From Candidatus Parepulonipiscium sp. PG-Nun2H_MBin03 (GTDB lineage Bacteria > Bacillota > Clostridia > Lachnospirales > Cellulosilyticaceae), in contig MDJN01000156.1 of assembly GCA_001995005.1 (NCBI GenBank), positions 1 through 10,209 of the forward strand: a stretch of DNA of 10,209 bases, written 5' to 3'. Position numbers and translations under genes: made by a program. Shown one piece after another: positions 1 to 6,792 of the stretch (positions are counted from its first letter, which is position 1; each line of letters begins with the position of its first letter). The notes under the pieces are model-generated. The model was not told the origin of the DNA. It made no database searches and worked only from the letters and a program-made list of their open reading frames with translations.

Positions 1-2154
1 AATAACTTGATTTCTTTAGGAGTTTATGACGAAGTTAAAGAACTTCTTGAAGAACTTGAATTTGAAATTAACCAAGTTGAAGATTCAGAAGAAGATGCAG
101 CACTTGGAAATGGTGGTCTTGGTCGTCTTGCAGCATGTTTTATGGATTCTGGAGCATCTTGTAATTTGCCTCTACAAGGATATGGCATACGTTATAGCAA
201 TGGTCTGTTTAGACAGATTATTACAGAGCATGGCCAAAATGAAACAGCAGACGTTTGGGGCAGTGACCCATTTAGTGTAAGAAAAGAATATTTAACAGTA
301 GAGATTGAATTTAATGGGGAAAAGGTAAAAGCTGTTCCATATGATATGCCTATAATAGGATATGGGACATATAATATAAACACTCTTAGATTATGGCAAA
401 GTGAGCCTATGGTAAGCTTTGATTTCCACTTATTTAATGCACAAAGATATGATGATTCTGTTAGAGAAAAGAGTCGTGCAGAAGATATTTCTAGAGTTTT
501 ATATCCAAACGATTCTAACTGGGAAGGAAAAAGACTACGCTTAAAGCAACAATACTTCTTAGCTAGTGCATCTCTACAAGATATTATACGTTCTCATAAA
601 CAAATTCATGGGGATTTAAAAGACTTCACTAAGTGGCATGTAATACAGTTGAATGACACTCATCCAACTATTTCTATACCAGAGTTCATTAGATTATTAG
701 TGGATAAAGAAGGTATGGCGTTTGATGTTGCATTGGGAATGGCAAGGAAAGTATTTGCCTATACAAATCATACTATCCTACAAGAAGCATTAGAAAAATG
801 GGAAATTGACTTGATTAGAGACCTTATCCCACGTGTATATGAAATAATTGAAACAATTGACAGCGTATGCATGGGTGCATTAACTAATAAAAATTACTCA
901 GACGCAGAAATACACGAGTACAGAATAATAAAAGACTATAAAGTGCACATGGCAAACCTTGCTATTCATATTGGATTTGCAGTAAACGGGGTTGCAGCGT
1001 TGCATACTCAAATACTAAAAGATTCTGAGTTTAAAAACTGGTATAAATTATATCCGCAAAAATTCCAAAATAAGACTAATGGTATAACTCCTAGAAGGTG
1101 GCTTAAATATGCAAACCCAGAGTTATCTAAGTATATTACCAAGTTATTAGGAACAGAAGAGTGGGTAACAGATTTATCAATGTTAAAACAACTAGAAGAA
1201 TATATTGATGACCCTGTTGTTTTAAATAAACTTATGCAGATCAAAAAGCATAATAAAGAAGTACTTGCAAAATATGTTTTTGACCATGAAGGCATATTAG
1301 TTGATGCAGACTCTATATTTGATATACAAGTAAAAAGATTGCATGAATATAAGCGCCAATTTTTAAATGCACTTTATATATTAGATTTATACTATAGAAT
1401 AAAAGAAGATAAAAACCTAGATATACCAAAAGTGACTTTCTTCTTTGGAGCAAAAGCATTCCCAGGGTATGAAAGAGCAAAGGCTATTGTAAGATTTATT
1501 TGTGAAATTGCAAGCTTAATTAACAATGATGAATCTATAAACGACAAGATTAAAGTTGTATTTGTAGAAAATTATAGGGTAACTTATGCAGAAAAATTAG
1601 TTCCGGCAGCAGATGTATCTAAGCAAATTTCTACAGCAGGAAAAGAAGCATCTGGAACAGGAAATATGAAGTTTATGTTAAACGGTGCACCGACATTTGG
1701 AACGTATGATGGAGCGAATGTTGAGATTGTTGCAGAAAGTGGCGAGGAAAACAACTTTATATTTGGGCTTAGGGTAGAAGATATCGAAAGAATTAGACAT
1801 AATTATGACCCGCTAAGCATTTATCAAGGAAATAAAGACATTAAGCGTGCTGTGGATAGTCTAGTAAATGGTACACTAAATGATTATGGTACAGGAGACT
1901 TTAAAAAACTATGGGATTCATTAATCCATGGAGCACACTGGGGTGCCTCTCCAGATGAGTATTTTATACTAGAAGATTTTAGAGAATTTAAAGATAGACA
2001 AGACGAAGTATTTGAAGCTTATAAAGACCAAGAGAAATGGGCAAAAATGTGTCTTAAAAATATTGCAAATGCAGGAACTTTCTCTAGTGATAGAACTATT
2101 ATGCAATATGCAAATGAAATTTGGGATATTAAACCTGCACCATTACAAAAATAA
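1..2154 (+). CDS. glgP: Glycogen phosphorylase, 5' end missing (partial)
   Basis: This is a GT35 alpha-glucan phosphorylase, a cytoplasmic enzyme that uses phosphate to release glucose-1-phosphate from the non-reducing ends of glycogen. The reading frame is open from base 1 and starts mid-domain, so the apparent TTG start at 7 is not real. The window holds 717 codons; family members have about 800-840 residues, so roughly 100 N-terminal residues lie upstream. Visible family motifs are GNGGLGRL (fragment residues 36-43), QLNDTHPT, NGITPRRW, VKRLHEYKRQ (444-453), FFGAKAFPGY and EASGTGNMKFMLNG. The Lys of GNMK (fragment residue 557, codon 1669-1671) is the expected pyridoxal-phosphate Schiff-base lysine. 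No frameshift or stop is seen. A terminator follows 45 nt after the stop. The family call is secure; whether the substrate is glycogen or maltodextrin cannot be told. Confidence 0.97.
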   Translation, partial: NNLISLGVYDEVKELLEELEFEINQVEDSEEDAALGNGGLGRLAACFMDSGASCNLPLQGYGIRYSNGLFRQIITEHGQNETADVWGSDPFSVRKEYLTVEIEFNGEKVKAVPYDMPIIGYGTYNINTLRLWQSEPMVSFDFHLFNAQRYDDSVREKSRAEDISRVLYPNDSNWEGKRLRLKQQYFLASASLQDIIRSHKQIHGDLKDFTKWHVIQLNDTHPTISIPEFIRLLVDKEGMAFDVALGMARKVFAYTNHTILQEALEKWEIDLIRDLIPRVYEIIETIDSVCMGALTNKNYSDAEIHEYRIIKDYKVHMANLAIHIGFAVNGVAALHTQILKDSEFKNWYKLYPQKFQNKTNGITPRRWLKYANPELSKYITKLLGTEEWVTDLSMLKQLEEYIDDPVVLNKLMQIKKHNKEVLAKYVFDHEGILVDADSIFDIQVKRLHEYKRQFLNALYILDLYYRIKEDKNLDIPKVTFFFGAKAFPGYERAKAIVRFICEIASLINNDESINDKIKVVFVENYRVTYAEKLVPAADVSKQISTAGKEASGTGNMKFMLNGAPTFGTYDGANVEIVAESGEENNFIFGLRVEDIERIRHNYDPLSIYQGNKDIKRAVDSLVNGTLNDYGTGDFKKLWDSLIHGAHWGASPDEYFILEDFREFKDRQDEVFEAYKDQEKWAKMCLKNIANAGTFSSDRTIMQYANEIWDIKPAPLQK

Positions 2155-2199
2155 TCAATCTTTAGCACAGAGGTGTAAAATTTCAATTATCTACAGTCT

Positions 2200-2230
2200 A
2201 ACCAGAGGTTTTTTATTCCTCTGGTTTTTT
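2200..2230 (+). terminator. Rho-independent terminator after glgP
   Basis: A 9-bp perfect stem (AACCAGAGG at 2200-2208, CCTCTGGTT at 2218-2226) is followed by a short T run. It ends exactly where the ribosome binding site of the next gene begins (AAAGGAG at 2231). There is therefore no room for a promoter between the terminator and the next gene. Confidence 0.85.
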
Positions 2231-2245
2231 AAAGGAGAAATTCTG

Positions 2246-3298
2246 TTGAATAAAAAGATTATCAATATTATTTTAGTACTGTTAGGAGTATATATCTTTA
2301 TAAGGTACATTTTAAGTTTATTTATGCCATTTATCATAGCTTATTTATTTGCAAGTTTATTGCAACCTATAGTAAGAGTTTTGAATAATAAATTACATCT
2401 ACGCAGAGGGATTGCAACTTTGGTTTCAATGCTTACCGTACTTAGCATAATTAGCAGTGTAATTGTATTTATTTCAATACGCTTATATGAACAGATAGTA
2501 GCGTTTAGTTTATCGTTTCCTATATATATCAAAAATATAGAATATTTCTTTGATACTATAGAGCAGAGATTGGACGAGTTATCCACAATCATTCCTATAC
2601 CAGATTCTTTTATGACTATAGAAGGTATCATACAAGGAGTTTTGACAAATTTATCTAATTTGTTATCCGAATTTTTATCAGTGGCATACAGCACTATAAA
2701 ATTTGTGCCTTCTAGTTTATTTGTTATAATTATAGTACTTATATCTACGTTTTTTATTACAAAAGACTACTCGCTGATTGCTAAATTTATAAAAGCACAA
2801 TTACCACACAATATAATTATAAAAATCAATTCTATCAACAAAAATTTAAAAAGTGCAGTCGCAGGATACATTAGAACTCAACTAATTTTAATGATGTTTA
2901 CATTTACGATATGTCTTATTGGACTTTTTGTATTAAATAGAGATTATGTTTTACTAAGCAGTGTAAGCATTGCCATATTTGATGCATTTCCGATACTAGG
3001 AAGCGGAGGAATTTTAATTACCTGGGGGGTATATCATCTAATTATGGGTAATATTGCGTTAGGCTTAGGGCTATTATCGGTATATGGAGTAATAGTAGTT
3101 ACTAGACAATTATTAGAACCTAGAATATTGTCAGGCCAGATTGGAATGTATGCTTTGGTTACTGTAATGTCTATATATATAGGATTTAAAATATTTGGTA
3201 GTATAGGATTAATATTAGGTCCAATTATAGCTATAGTAATTCAGACTATGCAAAACCTTGATATAATCCCTGCATTTAAGCAAGTGAATGAAGATTAA
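2246..3298 (+). CDS. ytvI: AI-2E family transporter, YtvI-like sporulation membrane protein
   Basis: This is a polytopic membrane protein of the AI-2E (PerM/TqsA) family, closest in pattern to the YtvI group linked to sporulation in endospore formers. The transported substrate is not known. I start it at TTG 2246, because AAAGGAG lies 8-9 nt upstream and the product (350 residues, beginning MNKKIINIILVLLG) then starts in its first transmembrane helix. A longer reading frame back to 2012 only overlaps glgP. Hydrophobic segments occur near residues 4-35, about 60-80, and several between about 150 and 340. The C-terminal part has the family's signature order: D-FPILG-GG, a TWG-Y segment, then RQLLEPRILS, QIGMYAL and GPIIAIV. 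Length matches the family. The hydrolase gene starts 36 nt downstream on the same strand, so the two may be cotranscribed. Confidence 0.85.
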   Translation: MNKKIINIILVLLGVYIFIRYILSLFMPFIIAYLFASLLQPIVRVLNNKLHLRRGIATLVSMLTVLSIISSVIVFISIRLYEQIVAFSLSFPIYIKNIEYFFDTIEQRLDELSTIIPIPDSFMTIEGIIQGVLTNLSNLLSEFLSVAYSTIKFVPSSLFVIIIVLISTFFITKDYSLIAKFIKAQLPHNIIIKINSINKNLKSAVAGYIRTQLILMMFTFTICLIGLFVLNRDYVLLSSVSIAIFDAFPILGSGGILITWGVYHLIMGNIALGLGLLSVYGVIVVTRQLLEPRILSGQIGMYALVTVMSIYIGFKIFGSIGLILGPIIAIVIQTMQNLDIIPAFKQVNED

Positions 3299-3334
3299 TT
3301 ATATATAATAATAAAGTTTAAAGGAGGAAAATTG

Positions 3335-3898
3335 ATGAGTCATAAAGATTTGCACAAGCCATTTTATCTTAAAAATGGTAGTAATATAGGTGTTTTATGT
3401 ATACATGGGCTTTTTGGCAGCCCAAATCAATTTATTGACATTGCGAAGGTAATAGAAACATTAGGATATGATGTTAAGGCAATATTACTTCCTGGGCATG
3501 GTGGAGGTTGCAAAGACTTTGCTAAGAGCAGCTATAAAGACTGGAAAGAGTATGCTAAAGTAGAAATTGAAAAAATGCAACAACACTACGATAAAGTTTT
3601 TCTAGTAGGCCATTCTATGGGCGGGCTATTTTGTTTAGACTTTGCAGATGAAGTGCAAGCGGATGGAGTTATACTAATTAATACACCTATGAAAGTTCAT
3701 GTGAAATTAGAAAAAATATTTATGTGCATGAAAGTGGTATTTATGAATAATACAATAACGTCGGTTTTTGAGACGGAAAATCCTAAGCCTTTATATAGTG
3801 TTGATAACGGACGATGGTATGAGTATATTACATGGATAGCTCCTATGTTAGGCATTTATAAACTTATAGAATATGGCAAAAAACCACTAATTTCCTCT
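3335..3898 (+). CDS. Alpha/beta hydrolase (esterase/lipase-like), 5' exon
   Basis: This is the N-terminal 188 codons of a serine hydrolase of the carboxylesterase/monoacylglycerol-lipase type. ATG 3335 is preferred over TTG 3332 because AAGGAGG (3321-3327) lies 7 nt before it. The oxyanion-hole region is IHGLFGS (residues 23-29). The nucleophile elbow is VGHSMGG, with Ser94. There is no signal peptide, so it is cytoplasmic. Unspliced, translation would run into the inserted element and stop at TAA 3911-3913 after four extra residues, giving a protein without the Asp and His of the triad. Those two residues are encoded after the element, from about 4563. The exon end at 3898 is one of several frame-compatible choices. 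The natural substrate cannot be inferred. Confidence 0.85.
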
Positions 3899-4562
3899 GT
3901 GAGGACACAGTAACTGTGGGATATAAGCCTCTCATATTCAGTAAGCGTATAGGGAAACTTGTGCGTAGATAAGGCCATAAGAGCCTTGCAATATACTACT
4001 TGAATTGCTGGAAACCCGTAAAGCTAACTAAACTACAACGTAGAGATGAAATAGGCTCAGGCGTGAATGTTGCGAAAGCAGAAAAAATTAGTTAGATGGT
4101 ATAAGGTTAAATCCTAAGTATCATTTACAAAAATCGGAAATCAGCAGCTAAGCTCCGTCGGTATTTTCCACCTCAAAGAGGAGAGTAAAATATTAAGGAG
4201 AAAGTTCAACGACTAGACCTCTTGAGGGTCGTACACTACAAGTGATAGGTAGTGGAAGTGGGTAGCCCCTAACAGCAATCCTGCTCAGCGAGGAGAAGAA
4301 TAGATTGGCTGAGGGAGAAGATATAGTCTGTGCTTACATGAAAGTGTAAGAAGTTTAGGTATAATTACTTCCTATGAAATAGGCAGAGTAAATACTAGAG
4401 AACTGACTAAAGTGTAGCGACTTTAGTTGAACAACGACCTCCCGTATCATATAAAGGCACGCTTCTAAACGTTAATAAAAACTTTAAATGACTTCTATTA
4501 GTATATCATGAAGTTTTTAGTAAAATATAGTTTTAGAACCCGCTGCCTTTAACTGTGGGAGG
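3899..4562 (+). ncRNA. Self-splicing group I intron (subgroup IA-like)
   Basis: The conserved core is readable in order: P element AATTGCTGGAAA (4003-4014), Q element AATCAGCAGC (4139-4148), R element GTTCAACGACTAGA (4204-4217) and S element AAGATATAGTCT (4318-4329). P4 pairs 4006-4010 with 4142-4146. P7 pairs GACTA (4211-4215) with TAGTC (4324-4328). Between P7 and P3, two extra hairpins match P7.1 and P7.2 of subgroup IA: GACC/GGTC (4216-4230) and CACTAC/GTAGTG (4234-4254). P8 is CAATC/GATTG (4276-4307). P9-like hairpins follow at 4333-4350, 4371-4383 and 4406-4427. The splice sites are not certain. The limits given assume a 5' exon ending in U (3898) and a terminal G (4562), which keeps the frame open; another U (3896) could pair better with a GGGA or GGGAAA internal guide. 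Confidence 0.88.
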
Positions 4563-4567
4563 TTCAG
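4431..4567 (+). ncRNA. Candidate omega RNA scaffold / IS right end at 3' end of the IStron
   Basis: Downstream of the ribozyme core lies a long stem-loop (AAAAACTT at 4477-4484 with AAGTTTTT at 4511-4518, inner ATGA/TCAT). A second hairpin, CCCGC/GTGGG around 4539-4559, has CCTTT in its loop and is followed by GAGGTTCAG. The hairpin with a CTTTA-type loop followed by GGGAGGTTCA is the usual 3' end of IS200/IS605 elements and of TnpB guide RNAs, where the guide begins just past the element. The resemblance is to the general pattern only. No tnpB is present here, and the RNA could be a remnant needed only for transposition. Confidence 0.5.
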
Positions 4568-4793
4568 ATTTGAAACAAAGAGAAAGTTAGCAGATATAAA
4601 GGTGCCTATGCTGATATTCCAGTCTCAAAAGGATGATACAGTAAATTTTAAAGGAGTATATCAGTATAAGAAGAAAATGAAGATGGATAATCTAAAGATA
4701 GTTTTGCTTAAAGAGTCAAACCATAGCAATTTTTCAACCAGAGACTTAAACGTGATTAGAAGATTAGTGAAAAATTTCGTAAGTAGAATGTAA
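4563..4793 (+). CDS. Alpha/beta hydrolase, 3' exon
   Basis: This is the C-terminal part of the hydrolase begun at 3335. Translated in frame 3 it reads FETKRKLADIKVPMLIFQSQKDDTV and onward, the usual strand and Asp turn of the family. It supplies the acid residue of the triad (Asp in QSQKDD) and the His (ESNHSNF). The first solid start-like codon in this piece is GTG 4602, but it has no ribosome binding site and sits inside a core strand, so independent translation is unlikely. Joined at 3898/4563 the protein has 264 residues, a normal length for this family. The join 3897/4568 also keeps the frame and gives a shorter ISSFETK junction. The stop is TAA 4791-4793. Confidence 0.8.
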   Translation, partial: FRFETKRKLADIKVPMLIFQSQKDDTVNFKGVYQYKKKMKMDNLKIVLLKESNHSNFSTRDLNVIRRLVKNFVSRM

Positions 4794-4898
4794 GAGGTTG
4801 AAATTAATTTACTAGACGTATTAGATAATGAAACATTATCAGTCAAATCGGGCATGTCAATTTCACAGATAGAGGATATCAGAAAGCAAAATAGTTAA
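4794..4898 (+). other. Short in-frame ORF after the hydrolase stop (34 codons)
   Basis: The hydrolase frame stays open for 34 sense codons after TAA 4791-4793, ending at TAA 4896-4898. The predicted peptide (EVEINLLDVLDNETLSVKSG, then MSISQIEDIRKQNS) has protein-like composition. No ATG, GTG or TTG stands near its beginning. AGAGG (4793-4797) precedes ATT 4803 by 5 nt, so a rare ATT start is possible. It could otherwise be a former C-terminal extension of the hydrolase, the tail of a decayed gene, or chance. No family is recognised. Confidence 0.25.
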
Positions 4899-4918
4899 TT
4901 TTTACACGAAGAATATAG

Positions 4919-4958
4919 AATCACTTTTGGTTATGAGCTTAACTGAAGGTGATTTTTT
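4919..4958 (+). terminator. Rho-independent terminator closing the hydrolase unit
   Basis: AATCAC (4919-4924) pairs with GTGATT (4949-4954). The stem continues inward with TTTTGGTTA against TTAACTGAAG, with wobbles, around a small TGAGC loop. A T run follows at 4953-4958. It separates the hydrolase unit from the next operon. Confidence 0.85.
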
Positions 4959-4964
4959 ATATTT

Positions 4965-4984
4965 CTTAAGAAATCTTAAGAAAT
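4965..4984 (+). promoter_or_regulatory. Tandem repeat CTTAAGAAAT x2, candidate operator
   Basis: Two perfect, directly adjacent copies of CTTAAGAAAT lie at 4965-4974 and 4975-4984. A weaker third copy (TTTAAGAAGT, 4998-5007) is closer to the -10 box. Tandem half-sites one helical turn apart are the normal binding layout for OmpR/PhoB-type regulators. Such a regulator is encoded at the end of the operon that follows, so autoregulation is a reasonable inference. Confidence 0.5.
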
Positions 4985-5019
4985 AGTATGCAAGGATTTT
5001 AAGAAGTTTCATGTATAAT
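4985..5019 (+). promoter_or_regulatory. Probable promoter of the 5051-8948 operon
   Basis: A perfect TATAAT (5014-5019), preceded directly by TG, lies 31 nt before the first start codon. No good -35 box is found 16-18 nt upstream (CAAGGA or similar). A poor -35 next to repeated sites suggests a promoter that needs an activator. Confidence 0.5.
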
Positions 5020-5050
5020 ACAAGTATAAAAAATAAATGGAGGAGATGTT

Positions 5051-5611
5051 ATGGACGAAAAAGGAATTATTGATATTACAAAGAATGAGGTAGTGGTAAT
5101 ACCTCCTGTAATAGATGATTGGGAAGATGATGATTTTACATTAGAAGAACCAGATAGTGCAGAAGATAAAAAAAAGATTAACTTAGAAAAAGAAGTTGAA
5201 TACACAGAGTATGAGGAACAAAAACAGGAAGAAGACCGAGACACCACATTTAAGACGTTTAAGAAAAAACAATATAAGCACGAGAAGGAAGTGGCAACAA
5301 AAATTTATAAAAAGTCTAAGCTACGGATTACCCCATTACTAAAATTTTGTATAGGCATATTTTTAATGTTTTGCGTAATAAGTATAGCACCAGTGATAAT
5401 CGCTATTATACCAACTAGTTTATTTGGTCTGGTTGTTGTGCTAAGTATTATTTTTAATACAGTAAGTTTAACCCAAATGTCCAGTGTTATGGTAATTGCA
5501 ATTATATCAATAATATTATTAATTATAGGTAGTGTACTGTTTAGCGTATTAATATTTTATAAAATGGCTACATGGGTCATGAAAATGTTACGCACTAGGA
5601 GAGGAGAATAG
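5051..5611 (+). CDS. Membrane protein with acidic N-terminal region, DUF1700-like membrane half
   Basis: The 186-residue product starts at ATG 5051 behind GGAGGAG (5039-5045). Residues 1-65 are highly acidic and probably disordered and cytoplasmic. Residues 66-92 are strongly basic. The C-terminal part holds about three hydrophobic helices (about 95-117, 119-138, 144-170) and a basic tail, KMLRTRRGE. The membrane half recalls DUF1700 proteins, which often sit directly upstream of a DUF4097 protein, as here. The N-terminal HAAS helices of that family are not visible, so the relationship is inferred, not shown. It is the first gene of a four-gene operon, with 2 nt between its stop and the next start. 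Function is unknown; a partner of the two-component system is plausible. Confidence 0.75.
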   Translation: MDEKGIIDITKNEVVVIPPVIDDWEDDDFTLEEPDSAEDKKKINLEKEVEYTEYEEQKQEEDRDTTFKTFKKKQYKHEKEVATKIYKKSKLRITPLLKFCIGIFLMFCVISIAPVIIAIIPTSLFGLVVVLSIIFNTVSLTQMSSVMVIAIISIILLIIGSVLFSVLIFYKMATWVMKMLRTRRGE

Positions 5612-5613
5612 AG

Positions 5614-6762
5614 ATGTTTAAGAAGCTTATTATAATAAGTTTAGCCATGATAACAGTTGGGAGTGTAGGTGGTATTTATTCATTAGTGGCAATGTCTATA
5701 CAGGGTCCAGAAGTTTTTGGAGAGTGGTATAATACGAAAACGATTGTATCACAGACACCATTGACTGATAATGATGCTAAAAATTTGGAAATAAGCTTGA
5801 AGGATTTGCCACCGTACGTATTTGATTTGGTGAATATAAATATTATTGAAACAGAATCAGCAGGATATATAGAAACTATTGCAACGGGAATGTTTTTAAT
5901 AGAAGAGCCTATAAAGATAGCACAACAGTATATGCAAGGTAAAACTTATATAAATATACAAGGCAGTGGTGATTTAAATATACCGATAAATGATTATTTT
6001 GGAGGACGATTTGAATTAACTGTCAATATATATTTACCACATCAAGATATGCAATATTTGAAGGTGGATACAGGTATGTTACGTCGTCAGAGTGAAATTA
6101 ACTATGTAGGTAAAAATAATATAGATACCTTGATAATAGATGCACCATATGTAAATGGAGGTAGCATAAAATTAGCAGGAAAATATGAAAATATAGATGT
6201 AGAATTAAGTGGTTATTATAATACTAATTTTACTATAAATACTCCTGCGTATATAAACTTAACGATAGACGGTATATACAATAACGACATAACTGCACAA
6301 GGAGTCAATGCTAACATTACTAATTTTAGTAAGCTGGTTGTAAATACTACGGAGGTATCAAAATTAGAAACAAGGGCATATGACGATGGAAGAAGAAGTA
6401 TTAATTTATACGGAACTTATGAAGAAATAGTAATAAATGAAGACTCTGGTAGTGAAGTGGATATTTTCTTATCGTCGACTATAGACCCTGATAGAATATA
6501 TATAGGTATAGATAATGTGCAAAATTATAATATAGATTATAAGGTGCCAGAACAAACAGAAGGTTTTGCATTGCTAGTAGATATAGAGCATCCATTTAGA
6601 ATAATAAATCAATTAGGAGATATATCAGAATTAGGCATAAGAAATGATGATGATATAACTAAGCGAGATATTGCACAAAATATGGCAGAGTATATATATA
6701 GAAATGGAAAAACAAATATACAAATAACTTCTGGTAATGGGACATTGCATGTTTATAAGTAA
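5614..6762 (+). CDS. Exported beta-strand-rich protein, DUF4097-like
   Basis: The 382-residue product starts at ATG 5614 behind GAGGAG (5601-5606). Residues 4-28 form one hydrophobic segment, a signal anchor or uncleaved signal peptide. The rest is predicted to be outside the membrane and is rich in short alternating beta strands with many Asn, Ile, Gly and Thr residues. Examples are KTYINIQGSGDLNI, INTPAYINLTIDG and the last strand NIQITSGNGTLHVYK. This pattern matches DUF4097-type putative adhesin or beta-helix domains, which often accompany envelope-stress regulators. No catalytic motif is seen. Its last codons and stop lie in the first copy of an 18-nt tandem duplication (6747-6782). It probably acts at the cell surface with the kinase encoded next. 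The DUF4097 assignment rests on overall character rather than a recognised signature. Confidence 0.75.
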   Translation: MFKKLIIISLAMITVGSVGGIYSLVAMSIQGPEVFGEWYNTKTIVSQTPLTDNDAKNLEISLKDLPPYVFDLVNINIIETESAGYIETIATGMFLIEEPIKIAQQYMQGKTYINIQGSGDLNIPINDYFGGRFELTVNIYLPHQDMQYLKVDTGMLRRQSEINYVGKNNIDTLIIDAPYVNGGSIKLAGKYENIDVELSGYYNTNFTINTPAYINLTIDGIYNNDITAQGVNANITNFSKLVVNTTEVSKLETRAYDDGRRSINLYGTYEEIVINEDSGSEVDIFLSSTIDPDRIYIGIDNVQNYNIDYKVPEQTEGFALLVDIEHPFRIINQLGDISELGIRNDDDITKRDIAQNMAEYIYRNGKTNIQITSGNGTLHVYK

Positions 6763-6782
6763 TGGCATGTTTATAAGTAATG
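6747..6782 (+). repeat. Perfect 18-bp tandem duplication across a stop codon
   Basis: GCATGTTTATAAGTAATG occurs at 6747-6764 and again at 6765-6782 with no change. The first copy encodes the last residues (HVYK) and the TAA stop of the upstream gene. The second copy lies in the intergenic gap and ends at the GGGAGGG ribosome binding site of the kinase gene. Perfect identity suggests a recent slippage event. Confidence 0.95.
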
Positions 6783-6792
6783 GGAGGGAATA

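Larger units (their letters stand above)
3897..4567 (+). mobile_element. Minimal IStron: group I intron with IS605/IS607-like right end, no transposase or TnpB
   Basis: About 665 nt of non-coding, more GC-rich sequence splits the hydrolase gene. The 5' two-thirds is a group I ribozyme. The last ~140 nt ends in a hairpin plus GGGAGGTTCAG, which resembles the right end and omega RNA scaffold of IS200/IS605- and IS607-type elements. This combination is the definition of an IStron, known from clostridia (for example CdISt1 of Clostridioides difficile). Full IStrons also carry tnpA and/or tnpB between the two parts. Here no ORF of useful length exists, so movement would need enzymes supplied in trans. 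The outer limits are uncertain by about 10 nt at each end. The 11-nt sequence TAACTGTGGGA occurs near both ends (3911-3921 and 4550-4560). Confidence 0.82.

Noticed and set aside
2012..2245. N-terminal extension of the YtvI-like protein
   Set aside because: It overlaps the end of glgP and crosses the terminator. The TTG at 2246 has a good ribosome binding site and fits the family length.
3897..4567. Group II intron
   Set aside because: GTGAG at 3899 resembles a group II 5' end, but there is no domain V hairpin, while the group I P, Q, R and S elements are all present in order.
4428..4567. Remnant of a tnpB coding sequence
   Set aside because: No frame gives TnpB-like residues; the stretch is better explained as structured RNA.
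3911..4567. CRISPR array
   Set aside because: Only two copies of an 11-mer 639 nt apart, with no regular repeat-spacer pattern anywhere in the window.
3335..4793. Hydrolase as a simple pseudogene
   Set aside because: The interruption is a self-splicing type of RNA and both halves are intact with compatible frames, so splicing can restore the product.
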